Assembly (NCBI GenBank): GCA_947500135.1
Contig: CANMQX010000004.1
Span: 475,442 to 539,441, forward strand
Reading direction: 5' to 3'
DNA length: 64,000 nt
DNA from: an uncultured Paracoccaceae bacterium
GTDB taxonomy: Bacteria > Pseudomonadota > Alphaproteobacteria > Rhodobacterales > Rhodobacteraceae
Shown here: positions 44,068-53,161 of the stretch, in pieces
Layout of the letters: every line of letters begins with the position of its first letter
Position numbering within the stretch: the first letter of the stretch is position 1
Program-made: the position numbers and the translations under genes
The notes under the pieces: generated by a model
Told to the model about the DNA's origin: nothing
Database searches by the model: none
Seen by the model: only the letters and a program-made list of their open reading frames with translations

Positions 44068-46158
44068 ATGGGTGGATGTCGTGTTTTACTGAGCATTGTC
44101 TTGCTGATCTGGTCTGCGGTGGCGGCAATTGCCGCGCCATTGGACCGTGCGGTGCTGGAACCATATGTCGTGCCGCCAATGTCGCTGGGCGAACAGTTGA
44201 ATGATCAGGGCGTGTGGCAATTGCTGAACTCTGGCGGGGCAGAGGCCGGTTTTGTGTTTGAAACAGAACCGATGGCGCCGCTGCCCGGATTTTCCGGTGC
44301 GACAATCAACATGCTAGTGGTGCTTGATCTGGATGGCCGGTTTCTGGATGTAAAACTGATTTCACATAATGAGCCGATCTTTGTCTCCGGTCTGGGCGAG
44401 GCTGCGTTTCACAAGTTCTTTGAACAATATCGGGGCCATTCGATTTCCGACACATTGGTTGTGGGCAATCCTTATGGCGGCGGCAGCGACGGATCGGCGT
44501 TGGTTTATCTTGACGGTGTGACCAAGGCGACCGCGTCGGTGCGCATTGCCCATGAAAGCATTCTGGCCGCCACCCTGAAAGTCGCCCGCGAAAAGATGGG
44601 CGGTATCGCCACCGGCCCGCCTGCCTATCCCAACATGGATTATGCCGAGGATCTGACCTGGAATGATCTGGTGGAACAGGGGCTGGTCACCCGCAAGACC
44701 GTCACCAATGCGCAGATGGACGCCGAATTTGCCGGCACGATCTGGGAATACGATGACCCGGACGCCAGCGCCGACCCTGATGGCACATATCTGGATCTGT
44801 GGGTGATCGATATCGGTCCGCCATCAATTGCGCGTGCGGTTCTGTCCGACAGCACGTTTGACGAATTGCAGGGTTTCATGGCCATTGCCACAACCGATGA
44901 ACCAGTGCTGGTGATTGAAACCGCCCGGCATGGGTTGATCACCGACGATTTCGTGCGCAACACCTCGCCCGATCTGATCAGTGCTGAACAGGGCGGCTTT
45001 CCGATTGCGTTGCGTGATGCCGATATCTTTATCCAACTGCATTCTGATCTGCCCGAGGCACTACAGGATGGCGCGGCGTTGATCCTGCGCACTGATCGCC
45101 GTCTTGGGTTTGATCCAACATCCGAATGGGTACTGAAGGTGAAGGGGTTGCGCGAACATGGGGTGTTCCAGCCTGAAATTGGATCAGTGTCGCTGGATAC
45201 GACCCTGTCGACCGATGCGCGGTTCTTTTCGCGGCCCGAGGTGATCAAACCCCGGCCTGCATGGCTGGACGCGATCATCAATCGGGCGCCTGATCTGATC
45301 GTTCTGTCGCTGTTTCTGATTGGGCTTGTGCTGCTGTTAGGGGTGCGGATGAACCGGTTGGCGGGGCACCGGTATTTCACCCCGATCCGACTGGCCATTC
45401 TGGCCTTTATGACGGCGTTTGTCGGTTGGTGGGGGCAGGGGCAACTATCGATTGCGACGCCTTTGGCGGTGATCCGCACGGTATCGGAAGGCGGCAGTTT
45501 CGCCTTTCTGCTCTATGATCCATTTTCGCTGGTGATCTGGGCGGTCACGATTGCGGGTTTCGTGCTGTGGGGCAGGGGGCTGTTTTGTGGCTGGCTGTGC
45601 CCGTTTGGGGCGATGCAGGAATTCGCCCACCATATTGGCCGGTTGCTGCGCTTGCCGCAGATTGAGCCCAGTGCGCAATGGGATGACCGGTTGAAATGGG
45701 TGAAATATGCGGTGCTGGCTGGTCTGGTCGCCCTGATCTTCACCGCGCCGGCCCGGTTGGACAAGGCGATTGAGGTGGAGCCGTTCAAGACGGCCATCAC
45801 CACATTTTTCATCCGTGAATGGTATTATGTAGCTTATGCGGTCGGGTTGCTGTTGTTGTCGGTGGTCCTGTTCAAGGGGTTCTGCCGCTATATCTGCCCG
45901 CTTGGGGCGGTGATGGCGATTGGTGGTTTGGTGCGCGGGCGCGACTGGATCGCGCGCCGCGCCGAATGCGGATCGCCCTGCCAGCTCTGCAAGGTCAAAT
46001 GCAGCTATGGTGCGATCAAACAGACGGGCGAAATCCAGTATTCCGAATGTTTCCAATGTCTTGAATGTGTGACGATCCATGATGATCCGGGCCTGTGTGT
46101 GCCATTGGTGCTGGCCGCCAAGAATGGTCGCAGTTTGCATAGGGTGGCTGCCGAATGA
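44068..46158 (+). CDS. NosR/NirI-like flavo-iron-sulfur membrane protein
   Basis: A 696-residue redox protein. After a signal-like helix, the periplasmic N-terminal domain carries the flavinylation motif SGAT (residues 76-79), where FMN is attached to the threonine by an ApbE enzyme, which is encoded next. About five membrane helices occupy the region after residue 400, interrupted by GLFCGWLCPFG and GFCRYICPLGA. The C-terminus has ferredoxin-like cysteines (CGSPCQLCKVKC and CFQCLEC). NosR passes electrons to nitrous-oxide reductase maturation, but nosZ is not in this window, so the electron acceptor is unknown. AGGA precedes the ATG. Confidence 0.85.
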   Translation: MGGCRVLLSIVLLIWSAVAAIAAPLDRAVLEPYVVPPMSLGEQLNDQGVWQLLNSGGAEAGFVFETEPMAPLPGFSGATINMLVVLDLDGRFLDVKLISHNEPIFVSGLGEAAFHKFFEQYRGHSISDTLVVGNPYGGGSDGSALVYLDGVTKATASVRIAHESILAATLKVAREKMGGIATGPPAYPNMDYAEDLTWNDLVEQGLVTRKTVTNAQMDAEFAGTIWEYDDPDASADPDGTYLDLWVIDIGPPSIARAVLSDSTFDELQGFMAIATTDEPVLVIETARHGLITDDFVRNTSPDLISAEQGGFPIALRDADIFIQLHSDLPEALQDGAALILRTDRRLGFDPTSEWVLKVKGLREHGVFQPEIGSVSLDTTLSTDARFFSRPEVIKPRPAWLDAIINRAPDLIVLSLFLIGLVLLLGVRMNRLAGHRYFTPIRLAILAFMTAFVGWWGQGQLSIATPLAVIRTVSEGGSFAFLLYDPFSLVIWAVTIAGFVLWGRGLFCGWLCPFGAMQEFAHHIGRLLRLPQIEPSAQWDDRLKWVKYAVLAGLVALIFTAPARLDKAIEVEPFKTAITTFFIREWYYVAYAVGLLLLSVVLFKGFCRYICPLGAVMAIGGLVRGRDWIARRAECGSPCQLCKVKCSYGAIKQTGEIQYSECFQCLECVTIHDDPGLCVPLVLAAKNGRSLHRVAAE

Positions 46159-47030
46159 TGAACCGCCGCCGTTTTCTGACCATCAGCGCTGCGACATTGG
46201 CAGCACCCGCATGGGCGGGAACGCATCGCTGGCAGGGTCGTGCCTTTGGGGCAGAGATCAGCCTGACGATCAGGGGCCCGGCGCAGCTGGCAGCACAAGC
46301 CATGGCAGAGGCACGCTCGGTTGTGGCAGAAGTCGAAGCGCTGTTCAGCCTTTATGACGCCGCATCGATGCTGAGCCAGTTTAACGCGACCGGTAGGCTG
46401 GACAACCCCGCCCCGCGATTTCTTGCGCTGATGCAGCGGGCGGATGAGGCGTACCATCTGACCGACGGTCTGTTTGATCCAACCGTGCAGCCTTTATGGC
46501 GGGCCTATGCGTTAGGGATTGGTGTGGATAGAGCCGCAGATCTGGTGGGGTGGGATCGGGTGCGGTTTGGCCCTGCTTGGGTCCGTTTGGGTGCCGGGCA
46601 GGCGCTGACCTTCAACGGTATTGCACAAGGGTTTGCCACAGACCTTGTCACAGCGCGGTTCGCTGATCTGAGGCTGGTTGATGTGCTGGTGAATATGGGC
46701 GAACACCGGGCGCTTGGCGGGCCGTGGCGGTTGGAAGTCGCTGACCCGAAATATGGGGCGCTGGGTATGCGGACGCTGCACAATGGCGCGATGGCCACGT
46801 CCAGCCCGGGTGCGATGATACTGGGGACAGGCGCGCATATCCTGCACCCGGAACGCCAACCACAATGGTCAACCGTATCCGTAGAGGCGGAAACGGCAAC
46901 CATGGCTGACTATCTATCAACAAGCCTGAGCCTCGCCCCGTTTGATCAGGTGGCGTCTATGCTCGCGCATCCACAGGTCAAACGTATCACGCTGGTTGAT
47001 TTCAATGGTGACCTGCAAAGCCTGTCGTGA
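46155..47030 (+). CDS. apbE: FAD:protein FMN transferase (ApbE/NosX type), Tat-exported
   Basis: A 291-residue flavinyl transferase that moves FMN from FAD to a threonine in partner proteins. It starts with a twin-arginine-like signal (MNRRRFLTISAATLAAPAWA), placing it in the periplasm. The ApbE core includes YDAASMLSQFNATGRL, DGLFDPTVQPLWRAYA, LTFNGIAQGFATDLV and an end region with ATMADYLSTSLSL. It overlaps the NosR-like gene by four bases, and that protein contains a SGAT acceptor, so the pair is almost certainly enzyme and substrate. Confidence 0.9.
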   Translation: MMNRRRFLTISAATLAAPAWAGTHRWQGRAFGAEISLTIRGPAQLAAQAMAEARSVVAEVEALFSLYDAASMLSQFNATGRLDNPAPRFLALMQRADEAYHLTDGLFDPTVQPLWRAYALGIGVDRAADLVGWDRVRFGPAWVRLGAGQALTFNGIAQGFATDLVTARFADLRLVDVLVNMGEHRALGGPWRLEVADPKYGALGMRTLHNGAMATSSPGAMILGTGAHILHPERQPQWSTVSVEAETATMADYLSTSLSLAPFDQVASMLAHPQVKRITLVDFNGDLQSLS

Positions 47031-47062
47031 CAACCGAGCCAGCGATCAGACAAAGTGCGGCC

Positions 47063-47088
47063 AAAAATCTGCGTCACGCAGATTTTTT
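47063..47088 (+). terminator. Rho-independent terminator after apbE
   Basis: AAAAATCTGCG (47063-47073) pairs with CGCAGATTTTT (47077-47087) over a 3-base loop, with a run of T. It closes the NosR-like/apbE operon. Its stem is nearly repeated at 47130-47152. Confidence 0.8.
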
Positions 47089-47129
47089 GACCTTGGCCAT
47101 GGTGTTGGCGTTGTTTGGTACGGTGCTGA

Positions 47130-47152
47130 AAAATCTGCGTGGCGCAGATTTT
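47130..47152 (-). terminator. Near-identical hairpin behind the MORN gene
   Basis: AAAATCTGCG (47130-47139) pairs with CGCAGATTTT (47143-47152) around TGG. On the minus strand the tail is TTTTTC, so it suits termination of the MORN-repeat gene. The stem matches that at 47063-47087, which suggests local duplication. Confidence 0.7.
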
Positions 47153-47165
47153 CCCCCGCGAGGGT

Positions 47166-48578
47166 TCAGTTCCCGTCAGTTGTCTCGGACACCAGCGCGC
47201 CATCGGACCAGATACCGCTGCTTTCGCGGCCGTCCGCAAATGTCATCGTACCTTCGCCTTCGCGGCGGCTGCGCACGAATGTGCCGACATAGACGTCACC
47301 ATTGGAATAGGTTGCGGTGCCTTCGCCGTTGATTTCACCTTCAACCCAGTCACCGGCATAGACAAACCCGTCTGGCATGGTGATTTCACCTGTGCCATCA
47401 CGCTGGCCGTTCTTGAAGGTGCCAACATAGACTGTGCCATCAGCATAGGTCGCGGTGCCTGTGCCGTTGCGCTGACCATCCGCCCATTCGCCTTCATAGA
47501 CATAGCCATTGGCATAGGTCATTTTGCCCTGCCCGTGGGTTTTACCATCCAGAAAGTCGCCCTCATAGACAAGGCCGTTCACATAGGTGACCACACCTGT
47601 GCCGTTGATCACGCCACCTTCCCAGTTGCCTTCATAGACGGAGCCATCGGGATAGGTGATTTTCCCCGCGCCATTCGCCACGTTACCGGCAAAGCTGCCG
47701 ACATAGATTGACCCGTCAGGATAGGTCACCTCACCACTGCCTGCGATCAGGCCCATGTCCCATTCGCCCACATAGACATAGCCATCCGTGCCGGTAAACG
47801 TGCCGGTACCATGGCGGCGGTCATCGACGAAACCGCCCTGATAGACATCGCCATTGGCATAAGTGATCTTGCCGTCGCCCTGGCGTTTGCCGTCAAGCAG
47901 AGTGCCTTCGTAGATATTGCCATTGGCCTGGGTCAGCACGCCGGTGCCTTCGATCCGGCCATCAATCCATTCGCCGGTATAGGTGATGCCGTCGGCCATG
48001 GTCATCGTGCCGGTGCCGTCGCGTTCGCCCGCGACAAGCGACCCTTCATAGACCGACCCATCTGCATAGGTGACCCTGCCTTCACCTTCCTTGATGCCAT
48101 TAATCCAGTTGCCTTCGTAGCTATAGCCATCCGGGCTGGTCATGATGCCGACACCATTATGCATCGCATTGCGGAATGCGCCCTGATAGACGACGCCATT
48201 TGCATAGGTCATCACGCCATTGCCGGTCATATTTCCGTCGACCCAGTCACCTTCGTACGTGCTGCCATCGGTAAATGTGATTCGACCCTGACCTTCGGGC
48301 TTGCCCGCGGCAAATTCACCTTCGTAGACCGACCCATTGGGGAAGCGGGCAGTCCCTTGACCGCGAATCTCGCCTGCGACCCATTCGCCGGTATATTCAA
48401 AACCGTTGGGAAGCCGATATGTGCCGGTGCCATCCTGCTTGCCTTCCACGAAGGTTCCTTCGTAGACGCCACCGTCATCATATTGTTTTGTTTGCACTGT
48501 TTGCGCTTGCGCGCCCACAGCCAGTCCCACGGTGATGCATGCAGCCGTCGCGGCCTTGGTTAAATCAAACATGCTCAT
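47166..48578 (-). CDS. Exported MORN-repeat protein with 18 regular repeats
   Basis: A 470-residue protein with a Sec signal (ITVGLAVGAQAQ). The mature part is made almost entirely of MORN repeats: 18 consecutive units of exactly 23 residues, each close to VYEGEWxDGxxxGxGxxTYxDG, plus a degenerate last one. MORN arrays form a flat beta solenoid and often bind lipid head groups or proteins. Export to the periplasm or cell surface is the unusual part. GGAG lies six bases before the ATG at 48578. The repetition leaves the opposite strand open for long stretches, but those frames are not genes. Confidence 0.9.
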   Translation of the reverse strand: MSMFDLTKAATAACITVGLAVGAQAQTVQTKQYDDGGVYEGTFVEGKQDGTGTYRLPNGFEYTGEWVAGEIRGQGTARFPNGSVYEGEFAAGKPEGQGRITFTDGSTYEGDWVDGNMTGNGVMTYANGVVYQGAFRNAMHNGVGIMTSPDGYSYEGNWINGIKEGEGRVTYADGSVYEGSLVAGERDGTGTMTMADGITYTGEWIDGRIEGTGVLTQANGNIYEGTLLDGKRQGDGKITYANGDVYQGGFVDDRRHGTGTFTGTDGYVYVGEWDMGLIAGSGEVTYPDGSIYVGSFAGNVANGAGKITYPDGSVYEGNWEGGVINGTGVVTYVNGLVYEGDFLDGKTHGQGKMTYANGYVYEGEWADGQRNGTGTATYADGTVYVGTFKNGQRDGTGEITMPDGFVYAGDWVEGEINGEGTATYSNGDVYVGTFVRSRREGEGTMTFADGRESSGIWSDGALVSETTDGN

Positions 48579-48731
48579 CACTCTCTCCATTCGCACCCCT
48601 GTTGGCGAAGCCTAGTTCAGGGACCCCAAGCTGACAACGGCTATCATGATCGATTGAGGCGATCTTGCACCAATCGGCTTTCCACCGCGTTTCATTCTGC
48701 TACATGCATTGCAGCGCATTGGGACAAAACT

Positions 48732-50393
48732 ATGACAAAATTATTTCGGTTAACCATGGCACAGCTGAACCCCACAGTGGGGGATATTGCCGGGAATGCG
48801 GAACAGGCTCGTGCGGCCTGGGCCGAAGGACAGGCGGCCAAGGCCGATCTGGTTGCGTTGCCCGAAATGTTCATCACCGGCTACCAGACCCAGGATCTGG
48901 TCGCGAAGCCCGCCTTTGTCGCGGATGCGATGTTGCATATCCGTACCCTTGCACTGGATTGTGCGGATGGCCCGGCGCTGGCCATTGGCGGCCCGATGTT
49001 TGAAGAGGACCGGCTATATAACTGCTATTTCATTCTGAAGGACGGCAAGATCACCGCAACCATGCGCAAACATTTCCTGCCCAATTTCAACGTCTTTGAC
49101 GAGGTCCGCCTGTTCAAAAGCGATGAAATCGCCGGGCCCTTCAGTGTTGGCAATGAGGTCCGGATCGGTTGCCCGATTTGCGAGGATGCCTGGTATCCCG
49201 ATGTCTGCGAGGCGATGACCGAAACCGGGGCGGAAGTGTTGGTGGTGCCTAATGGTTCCCCCTATTTCCGCGACAAGTTTCCAATCCGGATGAACAACAT
49301 GGTGTCCCGGGTCGTCGAAAATAATGTGCCATTAGTATACCTTAACATGGTTGGTGGGCAGGATGATCAGGTGTTTGACGGCGGGTCCTTTGTGCTGAAC
49401 CGGGGCGGTAAGCTGGCCCTGCAAATGCCGGTCTTTGACAGCCAGATCGCCCATGTGGATTTCCAGCTAACCGATGACGGATGGGAGGCGCTGCCGGGTG
49501 ACAAGGCGGTCCTGCCCGATAGCCTGGAACAGGATTACCGGGTCATGGTCGAAGGGCTGCGCGACTACATGCGCAAAACCGGGTTCAAAAAAGTGTTACT
49601 GGGTCTGTCGGGCGGGATCGACAGCGCGATTGTGGCGACGATTGCCACCGATGCGCTGGGCGCCGAAAATGTGCGCTGCGTGATGCTGCCGTCGGAATAC
49701 ACCTCGCAAGGATCGCTGGACGACGCTGCCGCTGCCGCCAATGCGCTGGGTGTCAAATACGACACGGTCAGCATCGCGGGACCGCGTGCGGCAGTAACCG
49801 AGGTGCTTGCCCCGCTCTTTGGTGACATGCCCGCCGACCTGACAGAGGAAAACATCCAGTCGCGTATCCGTGGCCTTCTGCTGATGGCGCAGTCCAACAA
49901 GTTCGGCGAAATGTTGCTCACGACCGGGAACAAATCCGAGGTCGCCGTGGGCTACGCCACAATCTACGGGGATATGGCGGGCGGCTATAACCCGATTAAG
50001 GATATGTATAAGACCCGCGTCTTCGAATCCTGCCGTTGGCGCAACGCCAATCACCGGGACTGGATGAAAGGGCCTGCGGGTGAGGTGATCCCGCCTGCGA
50101 TCATCGACAAACCACCATCTGCCGAATTGCGCCCGGACCAGAAGGACGAAGACAGCCTGCCGCCTTATGACATCCTTGACGGCATCCTGAAGATGCTGGT
50201 CGATGATGAGGCATCGGTAGCCGATTGCGTCGCCGCAGGCTATGACCGGGACGTGGTCAAAAAGGTCGAACACCTGATCTATATCAGCGAATATAAACGG
50301 TTCCAGTCCGCCCCCGGGCCGCGCCTGTCGAACCGGGCCTTCTGGCTTGACCGGCGCTATCCGATTGTGAACAGATGGCGGGATGGCAGCTAA
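48732..50393 (+). CDS. nadE: Glutamine-dependent NAD+ synthetase
   Basis: Makes NAD from deamido-NAD, ATP and glutamine. The 553-residue protein joins an N-terminal nitrilase-type glutaminase to a C-terminal synthetase. The glutaminase triad is visible as Glu45 (ALPEMF), Lys113 (MRKHFLPNF) and Cys150 (GCPICEDAW). The synthetase P-loop is LGLSGGIDSAIVATIA. The ATG at 48732 gives the normal start MTKLFRLTMAQLNPTVGDI. It overlaps the next gene by 11 bases. Confidence 0.95.
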   Translation: MTKLFRLTMAQLNPTVGDIAGNAEQARAAWAEGQAAKADLVALPEMFITGYQTQDLVAKPAFVADAMLHIRTLALDCADGPALAIGGPMFEEDRLYNCYFILKDGKITATMRKHFLPNFNVFDEVRLFKSDEIAGPFSVGNEVRIGCPICEDAWYPDVCEAMTETGAEVLVVPNGSPYFRDKFPIRMNNMVSRVVENNVPLVYLNMVGGQDDQVFDGGSFVLNRGGKLALQMPVFDSQIAHVDFQLTDDGWEALPGDKAVLPDSLEQDYRVMVEGLRDYMRKTGFKKVLLGLSGGIDSAIVATIATDALGAENVRCVMLPSEYTSQGSLDDAAAAANALGVKYDTVSIAGPRAAVTEVLAPLFGDMPADLTEENIQSRIRGLLLMAQSNKFGEMLLTTGNKSEVAVGYATIYGDMAGGYNPIKDMYKTRVFESCRWRNANHRDWMKGPAGEVIPPAIIDKPPSAELRPDQKDEDSLPPYDILDGILKMLVDDEASVADCVAAGYDRDVVKKVEHLIYISEYKRFQSAPGPRLSNRAFWLDRRYPIVNRWRDGS

Positions 50394-51207
50394 ACCGGAA
50401 TTCCCGCTTCTGGGTCAACTGGCGCAGGATGCAGAAAACGCGCGTGGCCCTGCACGGGTGCCCGAAGGCAAGGGTGGCCATGTGTTCGTCGATGGCACAT
50501 TGCACCGTATCCTTGATCTGAACACCTCCGTTCAAGGGCAGGGCGCGTTCTGCTTTTCGGTCAATGAGAAAGAGCTGACCCATCTCTGCGAATTAGTCGA
50601 TGTGATCTATCTAGGCTTCAAGGGGCTGCGCACCACAACGCTTGCGCCGGTCCAGAAGATGCCACACCTGCGCCGGTTGAACCTCTGGTGGGTGCAAAAG
50701 CTGTCCGATTTATCGCCCTTGGCGACGCTGCCGCTTGAGGTGCTGTCGCTTGACGACATTCGCCACGCAAATGACCTGTCGCCGGTGGGGCGCATGGGCT
50801 GCCTGAAGGCCCTTCTGATCAGTGGCGGCATGAACAGCACGCAGAAGATCGATACATTGGCGCCCTTGGCCGCCATGCCTGACCTGTGTGAATTGCAGAT
50901 CATGGCCACCGCTGTGACATCGGACGGTTTGCGCCCGCTGGCCAATTGCATGGGTTTGCAGGACCTGTTGCTGCCCAGCACATTCGAAACGGCGGAATAT
51001 GCCTATCTGCGGGCCAAGCGCCCCGATATCCGCTGTGCGGAACTGGCAGCCTATCAAAAGCTGTCCTACCCGCTGGGCGGCAAGGACATTCTGGTCACCG
51101 GTAAACGTAAACCGTTTCTGAGCAGCAAGAAAGACGGCAAGCGGCTGAAAACCTATCAACAGCGTTTTGATGAGATGGTTACGGAGTATAGCCGCAAAGA
51201 CGGTTGA
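50383..51207 (+). CDS. Leucine-rich-repeat-like protein
   Basis: A 274-residue protein. Its middle (about residues 85-205) shows irregular leucine-rich repeats such as MPHLRRLNLWWVQKLSDLSP, LPLEVLSLDDIRHANDLSPV and MPDLCELQIMATAVTSDGL. The C-terminus is basic. No signal peptide is present, so it is probably cytosolic. The start overlaps the 3' end of nadE, which suggests translation from the same mRNA. Function unknown; a protein-binding scaffold is plausible. Confidence 0.7.
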   Translation: MAAKPEFPLLGQLAQDAENARGPARVPEGKGGHVFVDGTLHRILDLNTSVQGQGAFCFSVNEKELTHLCELVDVIYLGFKGLRTTTLAPVQKMPHLRRLNLWWVQKLSDLSPLATLPLEVLSLDDIRHANDLSPVGRMGCLKALLISGGMNSTQKIDTLAPLAAMPDLCELQIMATAVTSDGLRPLANCMGLQDLLLPSTFETAEYAYLRAKRPDIRCAELAAYQKLSYPLGGKDILVTGKRKPFLSSKKDGKRLKTYQQRFDEMVTEYSRKDG

Positions 51208-51287
51208 ACTATCGCTTCACACAGGGTCGTGATTTGCGCAAAAGGGTAGTCTTGGGAATAGTTCAGCAAATTTTTGCAGGACATTCC

Positions 51288-52097
51288 ATGAGATATCTTA
51301 TTGCCGTCACCGCCCTCTTCCTCAGCTTTCAAACGGCCCAGGCCTGTGGCGTGCAGACCGACTGCGATGTTCCCGGCGGGTTCTACCGGATTGATACGCC
51401 CGACACGCCGCCGACTGGGGCGATCCTGTTCGCCCATGGCTATCGCGGCACGGCCAATGGCACGATGCGCAACCAACGGTTCCGGCGCATGGCAACCGAT
51501 ATGGGGCTGGCCTTTGTCGCCCTCGATGCCGGGCCGGGTGATGATTGGCAATTGCCCAACGCGCCGGGCGATAATGCCGGCGATGGCAGTGCGAATTTCA
51601 ACTATGTCTCTGCCGTGATTGATGATCTGAAGTCCACCTACGGGTTTGACAATGACCGGATCATGATCACCGGGTTTTCGGCGGGTGGCATGCTGGTCTG
51701 GAATCTGGCCTGCGCGCGGCCTGATCTGGCGGGCGGCTTTGCCCCTGTCTCGGGCACGTTCTGGATGGAACCGCCCGCGAATTGCGCCACGCCTGCCGCC
51801 AGCATCATCCATATGCATGGCGACAGTGACCGGACGGTACCATTGGGCGGCAGAACCATCGCCAACACAAAACAGGGCGATGTGGGCGAGGCGATGACAT
51901 TCTATCAACATGTCGGTAGTTTCAGCGAAAGCTATGAACGGACAGGGCCGGGGCTGGATTGTCAGGGGAACCGGAATGCGACGGGCGCGGTGCTCGAATT
52001 CTGCATGTTCGAAGGCGGGCATTCCTTCCGCCGCGCCTTTGTGCAGGATGCGTGGGAACGGCTCATCGATGCCGGGCAAATCGCATCGGATGGGTGA
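51288..52097 (+). CDS. Exported PHB-depolymerase/LpqC-like alpha/beta-hydrolase
   Basis: A 269-residue esterase with a Sec signal (MRYLIAVTALFLSFQTAQA). The nucleophile elbow is GFSAGG, the oxyanion-side segment is ILFAHGYRGTANG, and the catalytic histidine is probably in EGGHSFRRAF; MHGDSDRTVP provides the likely aspartate. The pattern fits the feruloyl-esterase/PHB-depolymerase LpqC group, which cleaves short esters outside the cytoplasm. Cysteine pairs (CGVQTDC) suit the periplasm. AGGA precedes the ATG. Substrate not identifiable. Confidence 0.82.
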   Translation: MRYLIAVTALFLSFQTAQACGVQTDCDVPGGFYRIDTPDTPPTGAILFAHGYRGTANGTMRNQRFRRMATDMGLAFVALDAGPGDDWQLPNAPGDNAGDGSANFNYVSAVIDDLKSTYGFDNDRIMITGFSAGGMLVWNLACARPDLAGGFAPVSGTFWMEPPANCATPAASIIHMHGDSDRTVPLGGRTIANTKQGDVGEAMTFYQHVGSFSESYERTGPGLDCQGNRNATGAVLEFCMFEGGHSFRRAFVQDAWERLIDAGQIASDG

Positions 52098-52106
52098 CTA
52101 TCGTGC

Positions 52107-52631
52107 ATGTCTGGCCCGATCGAGATCAAACAAACCAGCAATCGGCGACGCCTTGGGGGTGCCATACTTGCCATTATCGGCTTGCCCCTGACGGGTTTGT
52201 GGCTCTGGCTGGCGTTTCCGCCGCGCTTTGATTTTGGCGATCTGATCTTTCTGCTGGGTGGGCCGGGGATGCTGGGTTCCGGGCTTTGGGCTGCGTTTTG
52301 GCGGACGGCACCACGCACACCGCTTGCTATCTCGGCTGACAGGCTGGTGATCTACCCGACTAGGGGCGCGACGGAACCGACAATCATCAATTGGACTGAT
52401 CTGACCAGCGTTACGCAAACGGGCGTGTCCCCAAACACGACCCGTTTGCGTTTCGCGGCCACCACGGGTGACGTCGAATTGCCCACTTTCCTGCTAGATC
52501 ATGACCCGCGAGAGATCCTGCGGCTGATCACCATTCAACTTGAGAACAAGGGCAAATATCTGTCCCCGACAACAAGCCCCGTTCTGGGCGCACCAACCGG
52601 CGTCTGGGAGGTAAGAGGGCAGACCTTTTGA
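52107..52631 (+). CDS. Two-helix membrane protein with a PH-like domain
   Basis: A 174-residue protein with two hydrophobic segments (LGGAILAIIGLPLTGLWLWL and LIFLLGGPGMLGSGLWAAF). The cytosolic part resembles small bacterial PH-like domains (LAISADRLVIYP, then INWTDLTSVTQTG). It begins nine bases after the esterase stop and may be co-transcribed with it. Family assignment is by pattern only, and function is unknown. Confidence 0.6.
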   Translation: MSGPIEIKQTSNRRRLGGAILAIIGLPLTGLWLWLAFPPRFDFGDLIFLLGGPGMLGSGLWAAFWRTAPRTPLAISADRLVIYPTRGATEPTIINWTDLTSVTQTGVSPNTTRLRFAATTGDVELPTFLLDHDPREILRLITIQLENKGKYLSPTTSPVLGAPTGVWEVRGQTF

Positions 52632-52707
52632 AACAAATTAGAATCATGTGGTTGATAAGCAGTTAACTCAAAACTGTGTTAGTCTTTCCCAAAAGGGAGG
52701 AAGCGCC

Positions 52708-53136
52708 ATGGCAGATAACAAGACCAAACTGACCAATGTGAAAGTCGATGATTTCATCGCCGCTGTGGACCATCCAACGCGCCGGGCCGATGCCGAAACG
52801 CTGGACAAGATGTTCCGCCGTGTGACCGGTTGGCAGCCGCGTATGTGGGGCCCGACCCTGATCGGTTATGGCCAGTATCACTACACCTACAAAAGCGGGC
52901 GCGAGGGGGATTTCATGGCCACCGGTTTCAGTCCGCGCAAGGCCAATCTGGTGTTGTATATCATGCCCGGCTATGCCGATTTCGGGCATATACTGGAGCG
53001 GATGGGCAAGCACAAACTGGGCAAATCCTGCCTTTACATCAACAAGCTGGCCGATGTGGATATGGATGTGGTCGAAGAGATCGTGCAGGCAGGGCTTGAT
53101 GATCTGGGCAGCCGTTGGCCGATCAGCGCCACCTGA
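52708..53136 (+). CDS. DUF1801-type small cytosolic protein
   Basis: A 142-residue protein of the DUF1801 (YdhG-like) type. Conserved-looking stretches are FIAAVDHPTRRADAETLDKM, MWGPTLIGYGQYHYTYKSG, LVLYIMPGYADF and GKHKLGKSCLYINKLADVD. No signal peptide is present. AAAGGGAGGAAG lies before the ATG at 52708, giving a strong start. Proteins of this family are small and common; their biochemical role is not established. Confidence 0.8.
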   Translation: MADNKTKLTNVKVDDFIAAVDHPTRRADAETLDKMFRRVTGWQPRMWGPTLIGYGQYHYTYKSGREGDFMATGFSPRKANLVLYIMPGYADFGHILERMGKHKLGKSCLYINKLADVDMDVVEEIVQAGLDDLGSRWPISAT

Positions 53137-53161
53137 TCCATATCAGACGGCGCTGCTGTCA

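Noticed and set aside
44020-44305. N-terminal extension of the ABC permease to 44305
   Set aside because: It would overlap the NosR-like gene for more than 200 bases and adds a Pro/Arg/His-rich segment unlike any permease N-terminus.
47139-48563. Long open frames on the plus strand across the MORN gene
   Set aside because: The 69-base periodic repeat keeps the opposite strand free of stops; the predicted products have no domain pattern and no ribosome-binding site, while the minus strand encodes clean MORN repeats.
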